DNA of 64,000 bases from Selaginella moellendorffii. Its lineage: Eukaryota; Streptophyta; Lycopodiopsida; Selaginellales; Selaginellaceae. Every line of letters begins with the position of its first letter. Position 1 is the stretch's first letter. The translations under genes and the position numbers were made by a program. Location of the stretch: contig NW_003314344.1 in the NCBI RefSeq assembly GCF_000143415.4, forward strand, positions 752,034 through 816,033, read 5' to 3'. The notes under the pieces are model-generated. The model saw nothing but the letters and a program-made list of their open reading frames with translations. It was not told the origin of the DNA and made no database searches. Shown one piece after another: positions 1-10,724 of this stretch.

Positions 1-56
1 TGATGGTAACTTGGATTGCCCTGGTTCCTCTCATCCAGGGTAATGGCGTTTTGCAG

Positions 57-1532
57 GTACTCCAGAGTTTATGGCCCCGGAGCTTTACGAGGAAGAATAC
101 GACGAGCTGGTGGACATATACTCGTTTGGGATGTGTGTTTTGGAGATGGTTACATTTGAGTACCCCTACAGCGAGTGCACGAATGCCGCACAGATTTATA
201 AGCGAGTCACTTCCGTAAGTTTGATCTTTTTTCCTCTTTCTTGGAACTTATCTTTCATTCTTTCTATGTCTGTGTGATTTTGATCGTGAGCAGGGAAAGA
301 AACCAGCTGCCTTTGAGAAGGTGAAGGATCCGGAGGTCCGGAAGTTCATCGAGAAATGTTTAGCAGCAGTCTCCAGAAGACTTCCTGCCCGGGAGCTCTT
401 GATGGATCCATTCCTTCGATGTGACGGGGAGCGAGAGACTCTGGAATGTATCCCAGTGATTCGAAAGCAATCCCGAGTTGACGATATGGAGGAGCTGCGG
501 TCTTCCGCTGTGACAAATCACGAATCCGATCAAGGCGATTCGGATCAGCAAAGAAAAAGCATAGATTTCAAAGTCAAGGGGAGGCGACGAGAAGACGACA
601 CTATATTCTTGAGGCTGAGGATCGCAGATCCGGAAGGTATATAACTTATCTCTTTCATACTTATCTTATGTTTTTTCTTGCGAGCACTGTGCACAGGTCA
701 TATACGCAACATCCATTTTCCTTTCGACGTCGAGGGCGACACAGCGCTGAGCGTAGCGAGTGAGATGGTGGCGGAGTTGGATCTCTCAGACCAAGATGTT
801 ACCACCATCGCCGAGATGATCGACGCAGAGATCCTCAACTTGGTCCCGGACTGGAAGCCAGGAGCAGCCTTTGACGAGAGTGGTGGCGATGGAGAAAACA
901 ACTACATAGATGGCGATGACATGAAGAACCTTGGGGACGCCACGGACAACGTCTCCTCGGATGGTTCTCACTTCGCGAGTGGGAACATCAAGCGGCACCT
1001 TTCTCCACAGCTCCCGTGCGTGGATGTGGCATCTCCTCCTCGCGGCGAAGGGACGATGTATGGAAGATTTGAAGAGGTCTACTCGGGTGGCTCGGACCCG
1101 TCGGAGGCGAATGCTTTCTTCTCCAACGAGTCCTCGGACGATGGTGAAGAGACGAGCTTCCCGGCAACTCCAAAGTCGGATGCTAGCGATGGTAGCGTCT
1201 CGTCGAGCTTGAATCCGAGCTTGTCGGCGGTGGAAGAGCCCCCGGAGCAAGATCCAGCGTCGTTCAACAAGCTGGTGGAGCTGAGGAGGAGTGATTCATC
1301 GCAGGACCATGCGTATAGCTGGGAAGGGATCGCAGTGGAAAGAGAACAAACACTGGCGGCGGAATCATCGTCTTGTGGTGGGGTGACAGATTTCTACAAG
1401 GCTGGAGAAGAAGATGGCGAAGAAATGGCGCACGAAATGATGCTGCTCATGTTAAAGCAAGAGGAGGAGATCAAGGAGTTACAAAAGAGACACGAGCAAG
1501 CTTTGTTTATGGTGAGAAACAAAAGCATATGA
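57..1532 (+). CDS. WNK: WNK (with-no-lysine) Ser/Thr protein kinase, 3' part
   Basis: Three exons are visible: 57-214, 294-636 and 697-1532; bases 1-56 are the end of an upstream intron and the 5' part lies outside the window. The first exon gives the kinase activation-segment end and subdomain VIII ([20 protein letters not shown]), then [19 protein letters not shown], a run typical of plant WNKs. The second ends the kinase fold ([19 protein letters not shown]) and starts an OSR1-type C-terminal domain ([11 protein letters not shown]), which is completed across the second intron ([19 protein letters not shown]); in this family that domain binds RFxV-type peptides. The acidic, Ser-rich tail ends in a short coiled coil ([20 protein letters not shown]). 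WNKs are cytosolic kinases linked to ion homeostasis, flowering and abiotic stress. The catalytic lysine region is not in the window, so the WNK call rests on the downstream signature. It is convergent with the next gene, stop to stop about 145 bp. Confidence 0.9.
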
Positions 1533-1677
1533 TCCCAGAAAGGTGGCACACACTTGTTCTTGTGTTACTATTGGATTGTTCTTATATTTCTAATATATTT
1601 GCTTTGGATGAATTCCTCCAAAAGAATAAAAAGAACATCATGAGGAGCTGGAGCGCAAGTGATTCCCCTATGTCAAA

Positions 1678-2790
1678 TCAATCGTTCCTGCAAGCGTATA
1701 AAAACAATGAGAAACCTGTGGAAGAATCTCGCTGCTGCTGCTGCTGCTGCTGCTGTTGGCTCAGCCATGGCTGCTTGATCTCCTCTCCACTGGAAGAACA
1801 CATCTGGAACATAAACACCGCGGAATTCGCAGGAGCGTTGCCACCACCACTAAACAACCAGTTGTGAACATCCCAGAAAACTTCCACCTGCTGACCATCG
1901 ATGACGATGGTCTGATTCCCCCGGAACTTCCACGCCAATCTCTTCACCTGGACCACCACCTTCCGGTCGATCCTGATGCAAAGCCTCGGCTCCTTGAGGC
2001 TCGGCTTGCCACTGCTACTCCGGCTGCTGCTACTGTGACCGCTGCTGTTGCTCGAGCCGGAGCTCAATCCACTGCTGCCACTTGCGCTGGTACTGTTCCC
2101 ATTCCGGCTATGGTGGTAGTCGTCGCCATCGCCATCGCCGTGATCGCCATCTCCGTGACCGCAGCCTCTATGGCTGCCCGCTCCCAGCGTCGGGCACTCG
2201 ATGATCACTTCGTGGAGCTCACCACCCTCGCAGAAGCTAGCCTTGGTGGCGAAGAACTTCTTCCCGTAGAGGTGCTCTCGCCTGGAAAGCAAGCTCGCCT
2301 TGATCGAAGCCGGCTTGGCAGCGCGCAGCCTCTTCCAGGCCTCCCTGCTGCTGCTCAGGCCCTTGCCCGGGTGGTGCTGATCGCCCAACTGGAGAACGAT
2401 CTCTTCCTCACACACAATGGCCACCAGGAAGCTCGCCACTGGCTCGGGGCCCCCTCCCGGCGAGTACTTGGCCGAGGAGAGATCCCAGAACACCTCGACC
2501 TGGCGATTCCCCAGCTCGAAGCCTTTGGATCCGTGCTTCTTCCAGAAGAGCCATGGCCGGAGCTCCACCTTGCAGCCAAACTTTCCATCGTCCACACCCA
2601 CATTCAAGCCCTGACCGATGACGTTCTTGGACCAGGTGACTGTGACGATCCGGCATTGGCCCGCGAGCTTGGTCCGGTACAAGCACGACACGGAGTTTTG
2701 ATTCATCGCCGCCGCCTTCCTGCCCAGCGATGCTGAATGATCGCTACTCACCTCCACGCCGTAATCGCCGAAGCAAGACGCCGCCGCCAT
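1678..2790 (-). CDS. DUF868 family protein
   Basis: A single 370-codon exon. The N-terminal half carries the conserved pattern of plant DUF868 proteins: an early SVSCLYRTKLAG, then VTWSKNVIGQGLNVGVDD, WLFWKKHGSKGFE and QVEVFWDLSSAKYSPGGGPEP, and a second block around residues 280-330 (VQVKRLAWKFRGNQTIVIDG, VEVFWDVHNWLF, AVFMFQMCSSS). Between them is a low-complexity linker with a HGDGDHGDGDGDD stretch and a long Ser/Gly run; near the C terminus there is a run of nine Gln encoded by a CTG/CAG repeat at about 1732-1755. The length is in the usual range for the family and the function is unknown. The start chosen is the first Met, directly before the conserved N-terminal block. The long open frame on the opposite strand (1756-2736) is a shadow of the GC-rich codons. 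Confidence 0.85.
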   Translation of the reverse strand: MAAASCFGDYGVEVSSDHSASLGRKAAAMNQNSVSCLYRTKLAGQCRIVTVTWSKNVIGQGLNVGVDDGKFGCKVELRPWLFWKKHGSKGFELGNRQVEVFWDLSSAKYSPGGGPEPVASFLVAIVCEEEIVLQLGDQHHPGKGLSSSREAWKRLRAAKPASIKASLLSRREHLYGKKFFATKASFCEGGELHEVIIECPTLGAGSHRGCGHGDGDHGDGDGDDYHHSRNGNSTSASGSSGLSSGSSNSSGHSSSSRSSSGKPSLKEPRLCIRIDRKVVVQVKRLAWKFRGNQTIVIDGQQVEVFWDVHNWLFSGGGNAPANSAVFMFQMCSSSGEEIKQPWLSQQQQQQQQQRDSSTGFSLFLYACRND

Positions 2791-3219
2791 TGCCGATGGA
2801 GCGATCGATCGGCCGATCCCTCACAGAACAGGCATTGGATCGAGCTGCTAGGAGCTCGCCACGAAATATCGAGAGAAAATCTTGGCTCCTATCTTCTTGG
2901 AACACCCCAAATGGATGGGATCGATCGATCGCAAAGAAAAACCCCAGCAATGCGATGCTGCCTTTTCGGAGATCTAGGGCAAGCGCTTTGGATCCAATCG
3001 CCAAAGGATGGGGTGTTCTTCCAAGATCAAAATATATAAAAAAGAAAAGAAAAAAAGAAAAAGAGGAAAATCGTAAACAAAAAAGGAAAAACAACTGTCA
3101 TCCGCCTTTTCATTTTCACTTTTCCAGCACATCAATTATCCATAGCCGTCGGATGCCAAAAATGCCCAGATCTGCCGCCTGGGCCGACGGATCTGCCACG
3201 TGAGAAGTCAACGGACACG
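2791..3219. other. Intergenic: DUF868 upstream region and PP2C 3' flank
   Basis: No coding pattern is visible. It should hold the DUF868 leader and promoter (that gene reads leftward from 2790) and the end of the PP2C transcript, which reads leftward into it. There is a purine-rich A/G tract at about 3033-3092. No clear TATA box was seen. Confidence 0.5.
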
Positions 3220-5022
3220 TCAATGCGACACGTCCGCCCTAAGATTTCGAAAATGTCTCAAGTCGATGGCCATGACGCTTATGTCGTCTTGAGAACCTCT
3301 GCTCGCCGCGAGCTCGGCCAGTTTCTTCGTCGACGCTGCTAATCCTCCAACGCTACTCATCTCTGCCGATCTAATCTCGTCTCCTACGCAATCTACAGCC
3401 TCTTGATTCGACACCTAGAGCAAGAGAATCGAGTTAGAAAAGAGCGGGCAGAAAGAAATGCTACACAACTTACCACGTCCCAAAGCCCATCAGATGCTAG
3501 CAACAAAAACTCACAATCCTCATCGACGGCGAGCTTTTGGATCTCGGGTTCTGCGGACACCCATCTTTTGAGATGGATATCACCAATGCCTCTTGACACC
3601 GCCAGCACTCCTTGTAATCTCCAAACACCCGAGTACAAATCAACGTAGCCACCCTGTAGAGCAAAGCTTGTAAGCCCATAGAACTTCAAACAGAAAAATA
3701 AACTTCACTTACCAGATCTTCCACTCTTCGTCTCTCGTCCTCGCGAGCAAGCCTGTGATCTTCTGTGAGAGCTACAGCGACTCCATTTCTACTCATCACT
3801 GCACGGCAGTCTCCAGCATTTGCGACCACCAGCGATCCATCCTGTATAAAGGCTGTGACGCAGCTTGCTCCACTTGAAAGTTGCTGCAAAATAAATAAAA
3901 AGTTCCTTCCAGTTAGCCATCGCCGAGTTTTTCTTCACTTTTCTTCTACGGGGACTTTCGAAGAAATTTACCTTCTTAAGGAACGCAGCGTCCGTTGAAA
4001 GATATCCCACTCTCACAGCGGCTTCCAAGTCGCGTTCTCCATTGTCAAGAGCATCACGGATGTTTCGGGACAAGTTGTCGGCAGCAAACTCGGCCGCTAC
4101 GCGTCCCCCGTGACCATCGAAAATTCCAAAGAAAGCCTGTAGCGAGAAAATCCAGCGACCCAGTCAGTAATCAGATCCAGAAACTCACGTAGAAACAGTC
4201 AAGATTTTTAAAAAACACTGTTCCAATTGCACGAGAAGAAATCAAAGACCCAGTCATCAAGCAATCAAAGTACAGAGGAGATCAGCTTACATGTCTCGAG
4301 TTTCCATCAATGTCAAGAACAGCTTGATACGCATCCTCGAGAACTTCTCTGTGACCCTTTTTGCTGTGAATTCCATAGCCTTTTCCCTCCGCTGAGATAT
4401 CCATTGGAACGTCCTTATGATCCGGCTTGACAACCTCCGACTCACCACCCGAGCTGGGAATTTGCAGCTTTGGAGGTCTTTTCCTCTTCAAAGGCGAAAC
4501 CACTGTCACTGTGATTTGCTTCTCAGTGTTTTCTTTGGCCACCTTGTCACCACCCCACTTTGTTTGCGACAATCCTCGAAAAGAAGGAGAATTCCCCTTG
4601 ATCCTCTTGCTGGCGGCCCCTGCTTTGGCCCGAAATCCCAGCGATGGACTGCTATCCGTATCCGGCGAGCTAGATCTGTTAATCTCTGTCTTGAGCTCCA
4701 GGAGAGGGCTTCTTGGAGTTCCTCTTGTCGGAGTAGGCGCGACGCAAGACGAGCAATTCTCATAGCTACAAAATCCCCCGAACGCGTTGGCCAGCGTTTG
4801 CGATTGCAATGGCGACAAATTCAGCCGCATTGCCGGCGGTAGTGAGAGAGGAGGCGGGCTAGAAACCGCCAGATTCCGTGGCTTGAGGAGCGGTGTGCGA
4901 GGCAAAATCTCCTCCGACGCCTCAAATTTCTCCACGGACACGCAATGCAAGCTTCGCCCCAAACCTGTCCAGCGGTCGAAAATGTCCCTGCCCCATCCCG
5001 CAGCTGTCTCGGCAATCGACAT
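3220..5022 (-). CDS. Protein phosphatase 2C, clade-B/AP2C-like
   Basis: Five exons read on the minus strand: 5022-4291, 4136-3972, 3883-3713, 3653-3474 and 3414-3220. All junctions are GT-AG, and the spliced frame gives 480 residues. The first 200 residues or so are a Ser/Pro-rich regulatory extension. The catalytic domain starts at [18 protein letters not shown], then [10 protein letters not shown] (the metal-binding DGHGG motif), [57 protein letters not shown] and [13 protein letters not shown], so the metal-coordinating Asp residues are all present. PP2Cs are Mg/Mn-dependent Ser/Thr phosphatases. The SRGIGDxHLK motif and N-terminal extension fit clade B (AP2C type), which act on MAP kinases in Arabidopsis; that assignment is inference. 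A KIM-like MAPK-docking motif was not clearly identified. Confidence 0.92.
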
Positions 5023-5142
5023 GGCGCCGAGAAAATCCTTGTGCTAGAATCGCTCCAAGAAATCCCTCGAAGAACCCTAGACTGTGCCCCGGCGTTGGAA
5101 GAATAGAAAGCCAATGGACCCGTTGGGCGGGGCGGACGGTCC

Positions 5143-5150
5143 TTTAAATA
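5143..5150 (-). promoter_or_regulatory. TATA-like box of the PP2C gene
   Basis: Read on the minus strand the sequence is TATTTAAA, about 120 bp upstream of the PP2C start codon at 5022. A CCAAT-type pentamer lies at 5111-5115. Position and sequence fit a TATA element; no transcript start is known. Confidence 0.45.
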
Positions 5151-5164
5151 CCTAGAAATCACAG

Positions 5165-7559
5165 AATGCATTACTACTGTGGCCAATGGGCATTAGCAAC
5201 GTGGCACTGCCTGGCCAGATTAACGGGCAGTTTGTGCGCTGGCACGCTCAGATGCGTCCACCTGGCACCAACTAAGCAGCGTGTGAAACGAGTATTGACG
5301 AGTATGGACTTATCAAAAGCGCATTTTGGTTTTAGAATTTCAGGCGCGTCAAACTGATCAAATATGATTAATTATATGTCTTGGTCGAAGGTTCCAAAGA
5401 ATATGCTGATTTGTGCTACAACTAAAAATTGCCCAGCGAATGCCGGCTAGTTGGCAAGACTTAATAGAAGTTCCAAAAGTTTGAATCTGAACATTGACTT
5501 GTTTTGAAGAGTTTTTGTGCACAATGAGTGAACAATTATTCCATGTAAAGCTCTAAAATCACTTCTAGCCTGGAGGTCTCAGTACCTCCAGGTCTGTATC
5601 CAATGCTTCCTGTGACCTGAATAGTTAGTGGTCAACATGAAGGAAAGAGCTTATGAACTTACCGATGGAAAGGGCCAAAGTTCTCTCAGCACTGCTCCCT
5701 ACGCGCTGCTCGGCTGCGATTGGAGTGAGAGGAAAGAGTTGTGCCACACAACTGACCAAGAAAATAGTTTTACAAACTGGCACCTGGCGAAAGTCGAGTC
5801 TTTGCTCAGTCATGCCTCCTAAACATGCATTGCTCAAAGCTGCTCACTGATTCACGTTAAACACCTGATCATCCAGAAACCTGATGGTCTTACAGTCAGT
5901 GTCTCATCAACAATTGAGCGATTCAGAGAGAGCTAGCCGCTCGGAGAAGACACTTGAGGGTGCCAAAAAACAAATCATGTGAACTGTGCCAGCACACCTC
6001 ATGTCTTTTGTTTAGAACTGTAAGTGGATATTTGTGAATCTCAAAAAAATATTGATAACTCCTTCAATTTCTTAAATATCCTAACTATGCTTGACATCGC
6101 TAGGACTCATTGTGCCCATGCCCTAGGCATACCTCATTACCAGGCTAAATCTCGCCACACCACCAGCTCTAGAGCTGCTTGCTCTATAACGTTGTATTTG
6201 AGCAAGCTATGTTAAAATTGTTCTTCTAGTGAGATTAAAATGATGCTATAAAATAGTTAATCTAATATGATATAATTTTGGTTTTGTTATTTCTTCTCCT
6301 ATGTTTGAACATCAAATTTTATTATATATTTAGTACATAAGCAGGAATTAGCTCAAACATATTATTTGTAAGGTGAAATTTTGGGACAATAGGAAAGTAT
6401 GAAAACATTTCAAAAATGTTATATATCATTCAATTTTTACTAATATTTTATGATAATACCATTATTATAATGGTACATAAAAAAACACATGTAATATAAA
6501 CTTAATTATTATTTTTGTTGCTACCTATAAAAATAAGATTAATAAGATTAATAAGGTTACCAAGTAATAAGATTTATAAGAGTGCATTCACTCCATGAAT
6601 AATAGATAATTATGCCTTTATAACTCACTTTCAAAGGGATATTTATAAATGGTTATGACCTTAATTTATTTAGAAATGAGAAAGGAACAAATAAAGTGTT
6701 GCTTCATGCCATCCCTTCTCTTTAAACAACAATTTCACTCTCTCTCCACTTAAATAATAGCATTCGGTGTGATGCTTTTTTTTTGTTCCATTTTTTGCAT
6801 AATGCCACATAACTTAGTACACAGAAAAATACATGTATAAAAATCTTGTTTAAAAATATGAGATGTTTTTGCTTGTATGATCCATATTATTTGCCATGAA
6901 TCATCATTATTCTATGTCAGAAATGCCTATGAAAGAAATTTTATCGTTCATTTTTCTCTTTTTTAACATCCATAAATAAATAATTGCTTCCTCCTTTGCA
7001 ATAACAACTTCTTTCTCCTCTTCTTTTGACTGTGGCACAATAGTTAGTGTAGTTGTTTAATACTTAGTTGATGGCATCATTCACAATTCAATTTTCCTTA
7101 TCAATTTTTACATCCATTTTAGATTTCTCCTAGGAAATTACTGATTTGATCACGTCACAATGATTATCACTTATCATTTATAGGATAATACTTGAATTTC
7201 TTACTTGTCTTCAAAGGACAGTATTGTTATTACTTTTTTATTTATTACTAACAAATTTATAATAGGCTATAGCTATAAAATTTTAATTTAAACATTAAAA
7301 GAATTAAATTCTATAAAATATAAATAAATTTCAAATATCTCATTTGGCTTGACTATTTTAAGTACCTATTATTTGCCAAAGGCAAATTATGCTTCCAAGC
7401 TAGTGCCATTTCAGGTCTGGCATATTTTAATCTTGTGATTTTGGGGACTTAAAGCCTGAGGATTTAGTGAGCAAAGTAGAATGGCCATTAGATGCCTTAC
7501 AAATATTCTTAAGCTTTTTACTTTTCATGTGCTGTCACTGCCCACTGTGCATTTTCAAA
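5165..7559. other. AT-rich intergenic stretch without recognisable genes
   Basis: About 2.4 kb with no credible coding region; the only ORFs are short and start at random. From about 6,220 to 7,420 it is strongly A+T-rich, with many short poly-A/T and TTATTA runs. No terminal repeats, tRNA or TE protein motifs were recognised. Confidence 0.5.
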
Positions 7560-7591
7560 ACACACACACACACACACACACATATATATTA
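7560..7591. repeat. (CA)n/(TA)n microsatellite
   Basis: About ten CA dinucleotides followed by TATATATA. It lies directly upstream of the decayed Cys-rich peptide copy. Confidence 0.9.
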
Positions 7592-7604
7592 AGTGGGTTC
7601 TAGG

Positions 7605-7772
7605 TTCTTCACATCTTGGCATGATCAAGCTTGCGTGGATCAAGGTTGCCCTTGCATGTGCTGTGGAGGTATTTCCCTATATGATGATGCCTCAGCAGCG
7701 TATTGCAATCAAGACACTCTGAAAGAGTTGAAGGACTTCTGTAGCCTGTGCATGTGCTCCATAGCTTGTTAG
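7605..7772 (+). pseudogene. Decayed tandem copy of the small Cys-rich secreted peptide gene
   Basis: From about 7,645 a frame runs to TAG at 7770-7772 and matches the C-terminal half of the peptide encoded at 8334-8579 (GCPCMCC..., LYDDASAAYCNQD, DFCSLCMC), with the same downstream text (GAACAAGCTGGACTTGAAT then TTTCC). The start-codon context CACATCTTGGCATGATC is present at about 7610, but the signal-peptide segment is missing, leaving no in-frame ATG. The homology continues past the gene (7800-7960 against 8620-8830, for example TATCTGGCG and GAGAGTGAGA), so this was a tandem duplication of several hundred bp. An unrecognised intron in place of the deletion is possible but less likely. Confidence 0.7.
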
Positions 7773-8333
7773 AACAAGCTGGACTTGAATTGATAAAATA
7801 AATTTCCTTGTGTGTATTTTTCTTAATGTATCTGGCGGTGGACTTCTTGTTGCTTGTTGCAGGAGAGTGAGAAGTGGGATGTCCGATCCTACTCCATTAG
7901 AAGGCTCACTGATCTAGGAGAAGGGGAGGAACTTGGCAAGCACCCAAGAGAGCAAAGACTTGATTGTTACATGAACGTCGTCATTGTGGCGGATCCATAA
8001 TTGACAGGGAACATAAACAAGTGCAATTTGCTCGAGCCTTCGACGAGAAAACCCTTGATTTGAGTCGCTTACAAAGTGTAAAGTTTATATTAAACTCAAA
8101 AAAAGTACTACTAATATTTTTTATAAGTTTTTGGGTGGTTTTTCAATGACATCGTATTCTTGACAATTGACTTTTGGTATGTGTCAAAAAAGAACGAATG
8201 GATATGAAGCAGCACATGAAAGGCCTAAACATGAAAAGATGCCAAGGTATATCTTTTCTGGAAGTCAGTTTAGGCGGCCTCTCTTGACGAATATATACCG
8301 ACAGTATGTGTTCCAAGGTTTTCACATCTTGGG

Positions 8334-8579
8334 ATGATGGTCAGTCCTAGAGTTTGCGCTGCTCTCTTTGCTCTTGCGCTTCTGGTGTCAGCAGTAGCTT
8401 CCCAGGAATGCAGAGATCTCCCACAAGGCTGCAGGGATGGTCCTCGCGAAGGTTGCCTTTGCGCGTGCTGTCCGAATACTCCCCTATATGGTGATGCCTC
8501 AGCAGCGTATTGCGATCAAGAGGCTGTGGAAGTGTTTAAGGAGTTCTGTAGCAGGGGACGCTGTGCCTGTGTTCCATAG
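8334..8579 (+). CDS. Small secreted cysteine-rich peptide
   Basis: An 81-codon single exon. Residues 1-23 look like a signal peptide: Met, then a hydrophobic core ALFALALLVSAVAS with a likely cleavage before QEC. The mature part is about 58 residues with ten cysteines in the spacing C-x5-C-x7-C-x-C-x-C-C-x12-C-x11-C-x4-C-x-C, an even number that fits five disulfides. I do not recognise the family; it is not an obvious defensin, LTP or GASA pattern. Two in-frame Mets begin the ORF (MMV), and either start keeps the signal peptide. AATAAA at 8602-8607 and a second shortly after are candidate poly(A) signals. The role is unknown; small Cys-rich secreted peptides in plants include signalling and antimicrobial molecules. 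Confidence 0.65.
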   Translation: MMVSPRVCAALFALALLVSAVASQECRDLPQGCRDGPREGCLCACCPNTPLYGDASAAYCDQEAVEVFKEFCSRGRCACVP

Positions 8580-8906
8580 CTCTTAGAACAAGCTGGACTT
8601 GAATAAATTTCCTTCGTGAATAAATTATATATTGTTCTTAAGAGTATCTGGCGATGGAGATCTAGATTCGAGCGATGAGAGTGAGAGGCACTCCTCTGGC
8701 TTGTACTGCGCGGAGGTAAGAGTATCGCTTAGAACCGAGATTGAGGAAATCTCATGAGGAGGAGAAGTCACCTAGAAGAGAAGTGGAATCATGAGCAAGC
8801 GCCCAAGATCATTCCAGTACCAAAGGAGATCCAACAACAATATCACGTCAAGTTGATCCTGGAGCGCCTTGTAGTCGACGAGTAATCACTATGGATTGAT
8901 TGGAAG

Positions 8907-10655
8907 CTATGCATCTTTGATCAATCCTTTCGACTTCATAACCCTCTTGAGCTTGGCAACGTCTTTCTTCCTCCCAACGCTTGTATAAATCTCCTCGAGC
9001 AGGAGGTACGGCACTGAGTTGTGAGGATCCATAGCCAGGAGTCTCTCTGCGGCATTCTCTCCGCGAACAACATCGCGGTGGAGCTTGCAAGCGCCCAGTA
9101 GCGACCCCCAAGCAATCGCATCTGGAGAAAATGGCATGTCGAGGATGAGCTCCTCGGCACTCTCCACACGCCCAGCTCGCCCAAGAACATCGATCACGGC
9201 GCAGTAGTGCTCCCTCATCGCCTTGATTCCATGGTCGCTTTGCATCGACTGGAAGAGCTCGATTCCTTCCTCCAGCAGACCACCGTGGCTGCAAGCCGAG
9301 AGAGCATTCACAAAGGATATCTCGTTTGGAGTGTGGCCCTCCAGGATCATCTTTCGAAATACCTCCAGCGCCTCAGATCCATGTCCCGTGTGACCCAGAG
9401 CTTTGACAAGCGCAGTCCAAGAAGCGATGTCCAGGTCAGGCATAGACTCAAACGTTGACTTGGCCTTGTCAAGATGCCCAGATTGGGCATAAGTTGGGAT
9501 CATCGAGTTCCACGACGCAGTAGTCCACTCGGGCATTCTCTTAAACACCTTCAGAGCCTCCTGAAGACGGTTGTTTTCGCAGTATCCTTGTAGAAAAGCG
9601 TTCCAAGTTACTGTGTTTCTCTCCGGCATGCTCCGAAAGGTGGCATGGAGCTTGTTGAGATTCCCAGACTTGGCAAACGAAGCGAGCATCGCAGTGCAGG
9701 AAACCACGTCTTGCTCGGGCATTTTCTGGAAGGCAAACTCGGCCTCTTTTGCCATCCCATTTTCAACGAACGATTGGATCATAATGTTCCAGGAAGTCAC
9801 GTCTCGCTCGGGCATATCATCGAAAAGTTGACAAGCTTGATCGATATCCCCATTCTGAGCATAAGCTTGGATCAAAGGATTCCACGACAGCGCGTCCGTC
9901 TCTTCCATCTGATCAAACAGACACTTCATCTCTTCTAGATAATTCCCCTCGCCGTGAGCAGCCACTGCGGAGATCATGAGATTCCAGGACACAGTGTTCC
10001 TCTGCGGCATTCTCTCAAAGATCTCCCGGGCGCCACTCAGGGATCCGTTTTGCGAGAAGCCCTGGACGACTGCGTTCCACGACACAACGTCCCTGACAAG
10101 CGCTCGATCAAACATCTTCTTCGCAGATTGCAAATGCCCGGCCTGGGCATACGCGGTGATCATTGTGTTCCAAGACACAGTGTTTCGATCGGCCATGCTC
10201 TCGAAAAGCTCCTCTGCAAGATCGAATTCCCCGTGCTGAGTGTAGAGCTGTAGCATCGTCGTGCACGTCACAACGTTCTTTCTCTCCAGAGAATCAAATA
10301 CCTCCTTCGCACGATCAAGATGCCCGTTCTGGGCATATGCAAAAAGGAGGATGTTCCAGGAGAAGAGATTGGGATGAGAGATCTCCTGGAATGCGGCTTG
10401 AGCGTCGGCCACGCTGCCGCATTTTCCATACATCTGGACGACGAGATTGGCGAGGTATCTGTTGTGCTTGTGCTCTCCGGCTACGAGGAATCCATGCGCG
10501 AGCCTGCCCTTGGCCAGATTCTTGGACGCCCCACACGATCGCAGCAGCGTCGCAAGGGCATCCTGATCCAGAGCCTTGGCGAACACGCCCTGCGCTGCGC
10601 AATCCGGCTGAGAATGCGCCCATCTGCGAAGAAGGCCGATCATGCATTTTCCCAA
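8907..10655 (-). CDS. Pentatricopeptide repeat protein, PLS class, E-type C terminus
   Basis: An intronless ORF of 582 codons. After a basic, Ser-poor N terminus (MIGLLRRWAHSQPD) that could be an organelle targeting signal, repeats begin at about residue 70 and run almost to the end, recognisable by recurrent NLFSWNILLFAYAQNG, NTVSWNTMITAYAQAGHL, DVVSWNAVVQGFSQNGSL and similar 31-36-residue units. The C terminus has the E/E+-like block (AWGSLLGACKLHRDV, AERLLAMDP, SVPYLLLEEIYTSVGRKKDV) but no DYW deaminase domain. PPR proteins bind organellar RNA; E-type members often take part in C-to-U editing with a partner deaminase. The target cannot be read from the sequence. It is divergent from P5CR, start codons 69 bp apart. 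Confidence 0.93.
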   Translation of the reverse strand: MGKCMIGLLRRWAHSQPDCAAQGVFAKALDQDALATLLRSCGASKNLAKGRLAHGFLVAGEHKHNRYLANLVVQMYGKCGSVADAQAAFQEISHPNLFSWNILLFAYAQNGHLDRAKEVFDSLERKNVVTCTTMLQLYTQHGEFDLAEELFESMADRNTVSWNTMITAYAQAGHLQSAKKMFDRALVRDVVSWNAVVQGFSQNGSLSGAREIFERMPQRNTVSWNLMISAVAAHGEGNYLEEMKCLFDQMEETDALSWNPLIQAYAQNGDIDQACQLFDDMPERDVTSWNIMIQSFVENGMAKEAEFAFQKMPEQDVVSCTAMLASFAKSGNLNKLHATFRSMPERNTVTWNAFLQGYCENNRLQEALKVFKRMPEWTTASWNSMIPTYAQSGHLDKAKSTFESMPDLDIASWTALVKALGHTGHGSEALEVFRKMILEGHTPNEISFVNALSACSHGGLLEEGIELFQSMQSDHGIKAMREHYCAVIDVLGRAGRVESAEELILDMPFSPDAIAWGSLLGACKLHRDVVRGENAAERLLAMDPHNSVPYLLLEEIYTSVGRKKDVAKLKRVMKSKGLIKDA

Positions 10656-10724
10656 GAGCCCTAATTTATTTGGAATATGCTCTTTTCAACAGGGGTTTTG
10701 GGGGTTTTAGGGTTGTAGGCCAAC
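10656..10724. promoter_or_regulatory. 69-bp bidirectional intergenic region, PPR / P5CR
   Basis: Only 69 bp separate the two start codons of oppositely oriented genes, so the core promoters must share this segment or overlap the coding ends. It contains GGGGTTTTGGGGGTTTTAGGG, close to a plant telo-box (AAACCCTA read on the other strand). No canonical TATA box was seen. Confidence 0.6.

Noticed and set aside
1756-2736. A 326-codon plus-strand ORF opposite DUF868
   Set aside because: Antisense shadow of the GC-rich DUF868 exon. The DUF868 motifs are on the minus strand.
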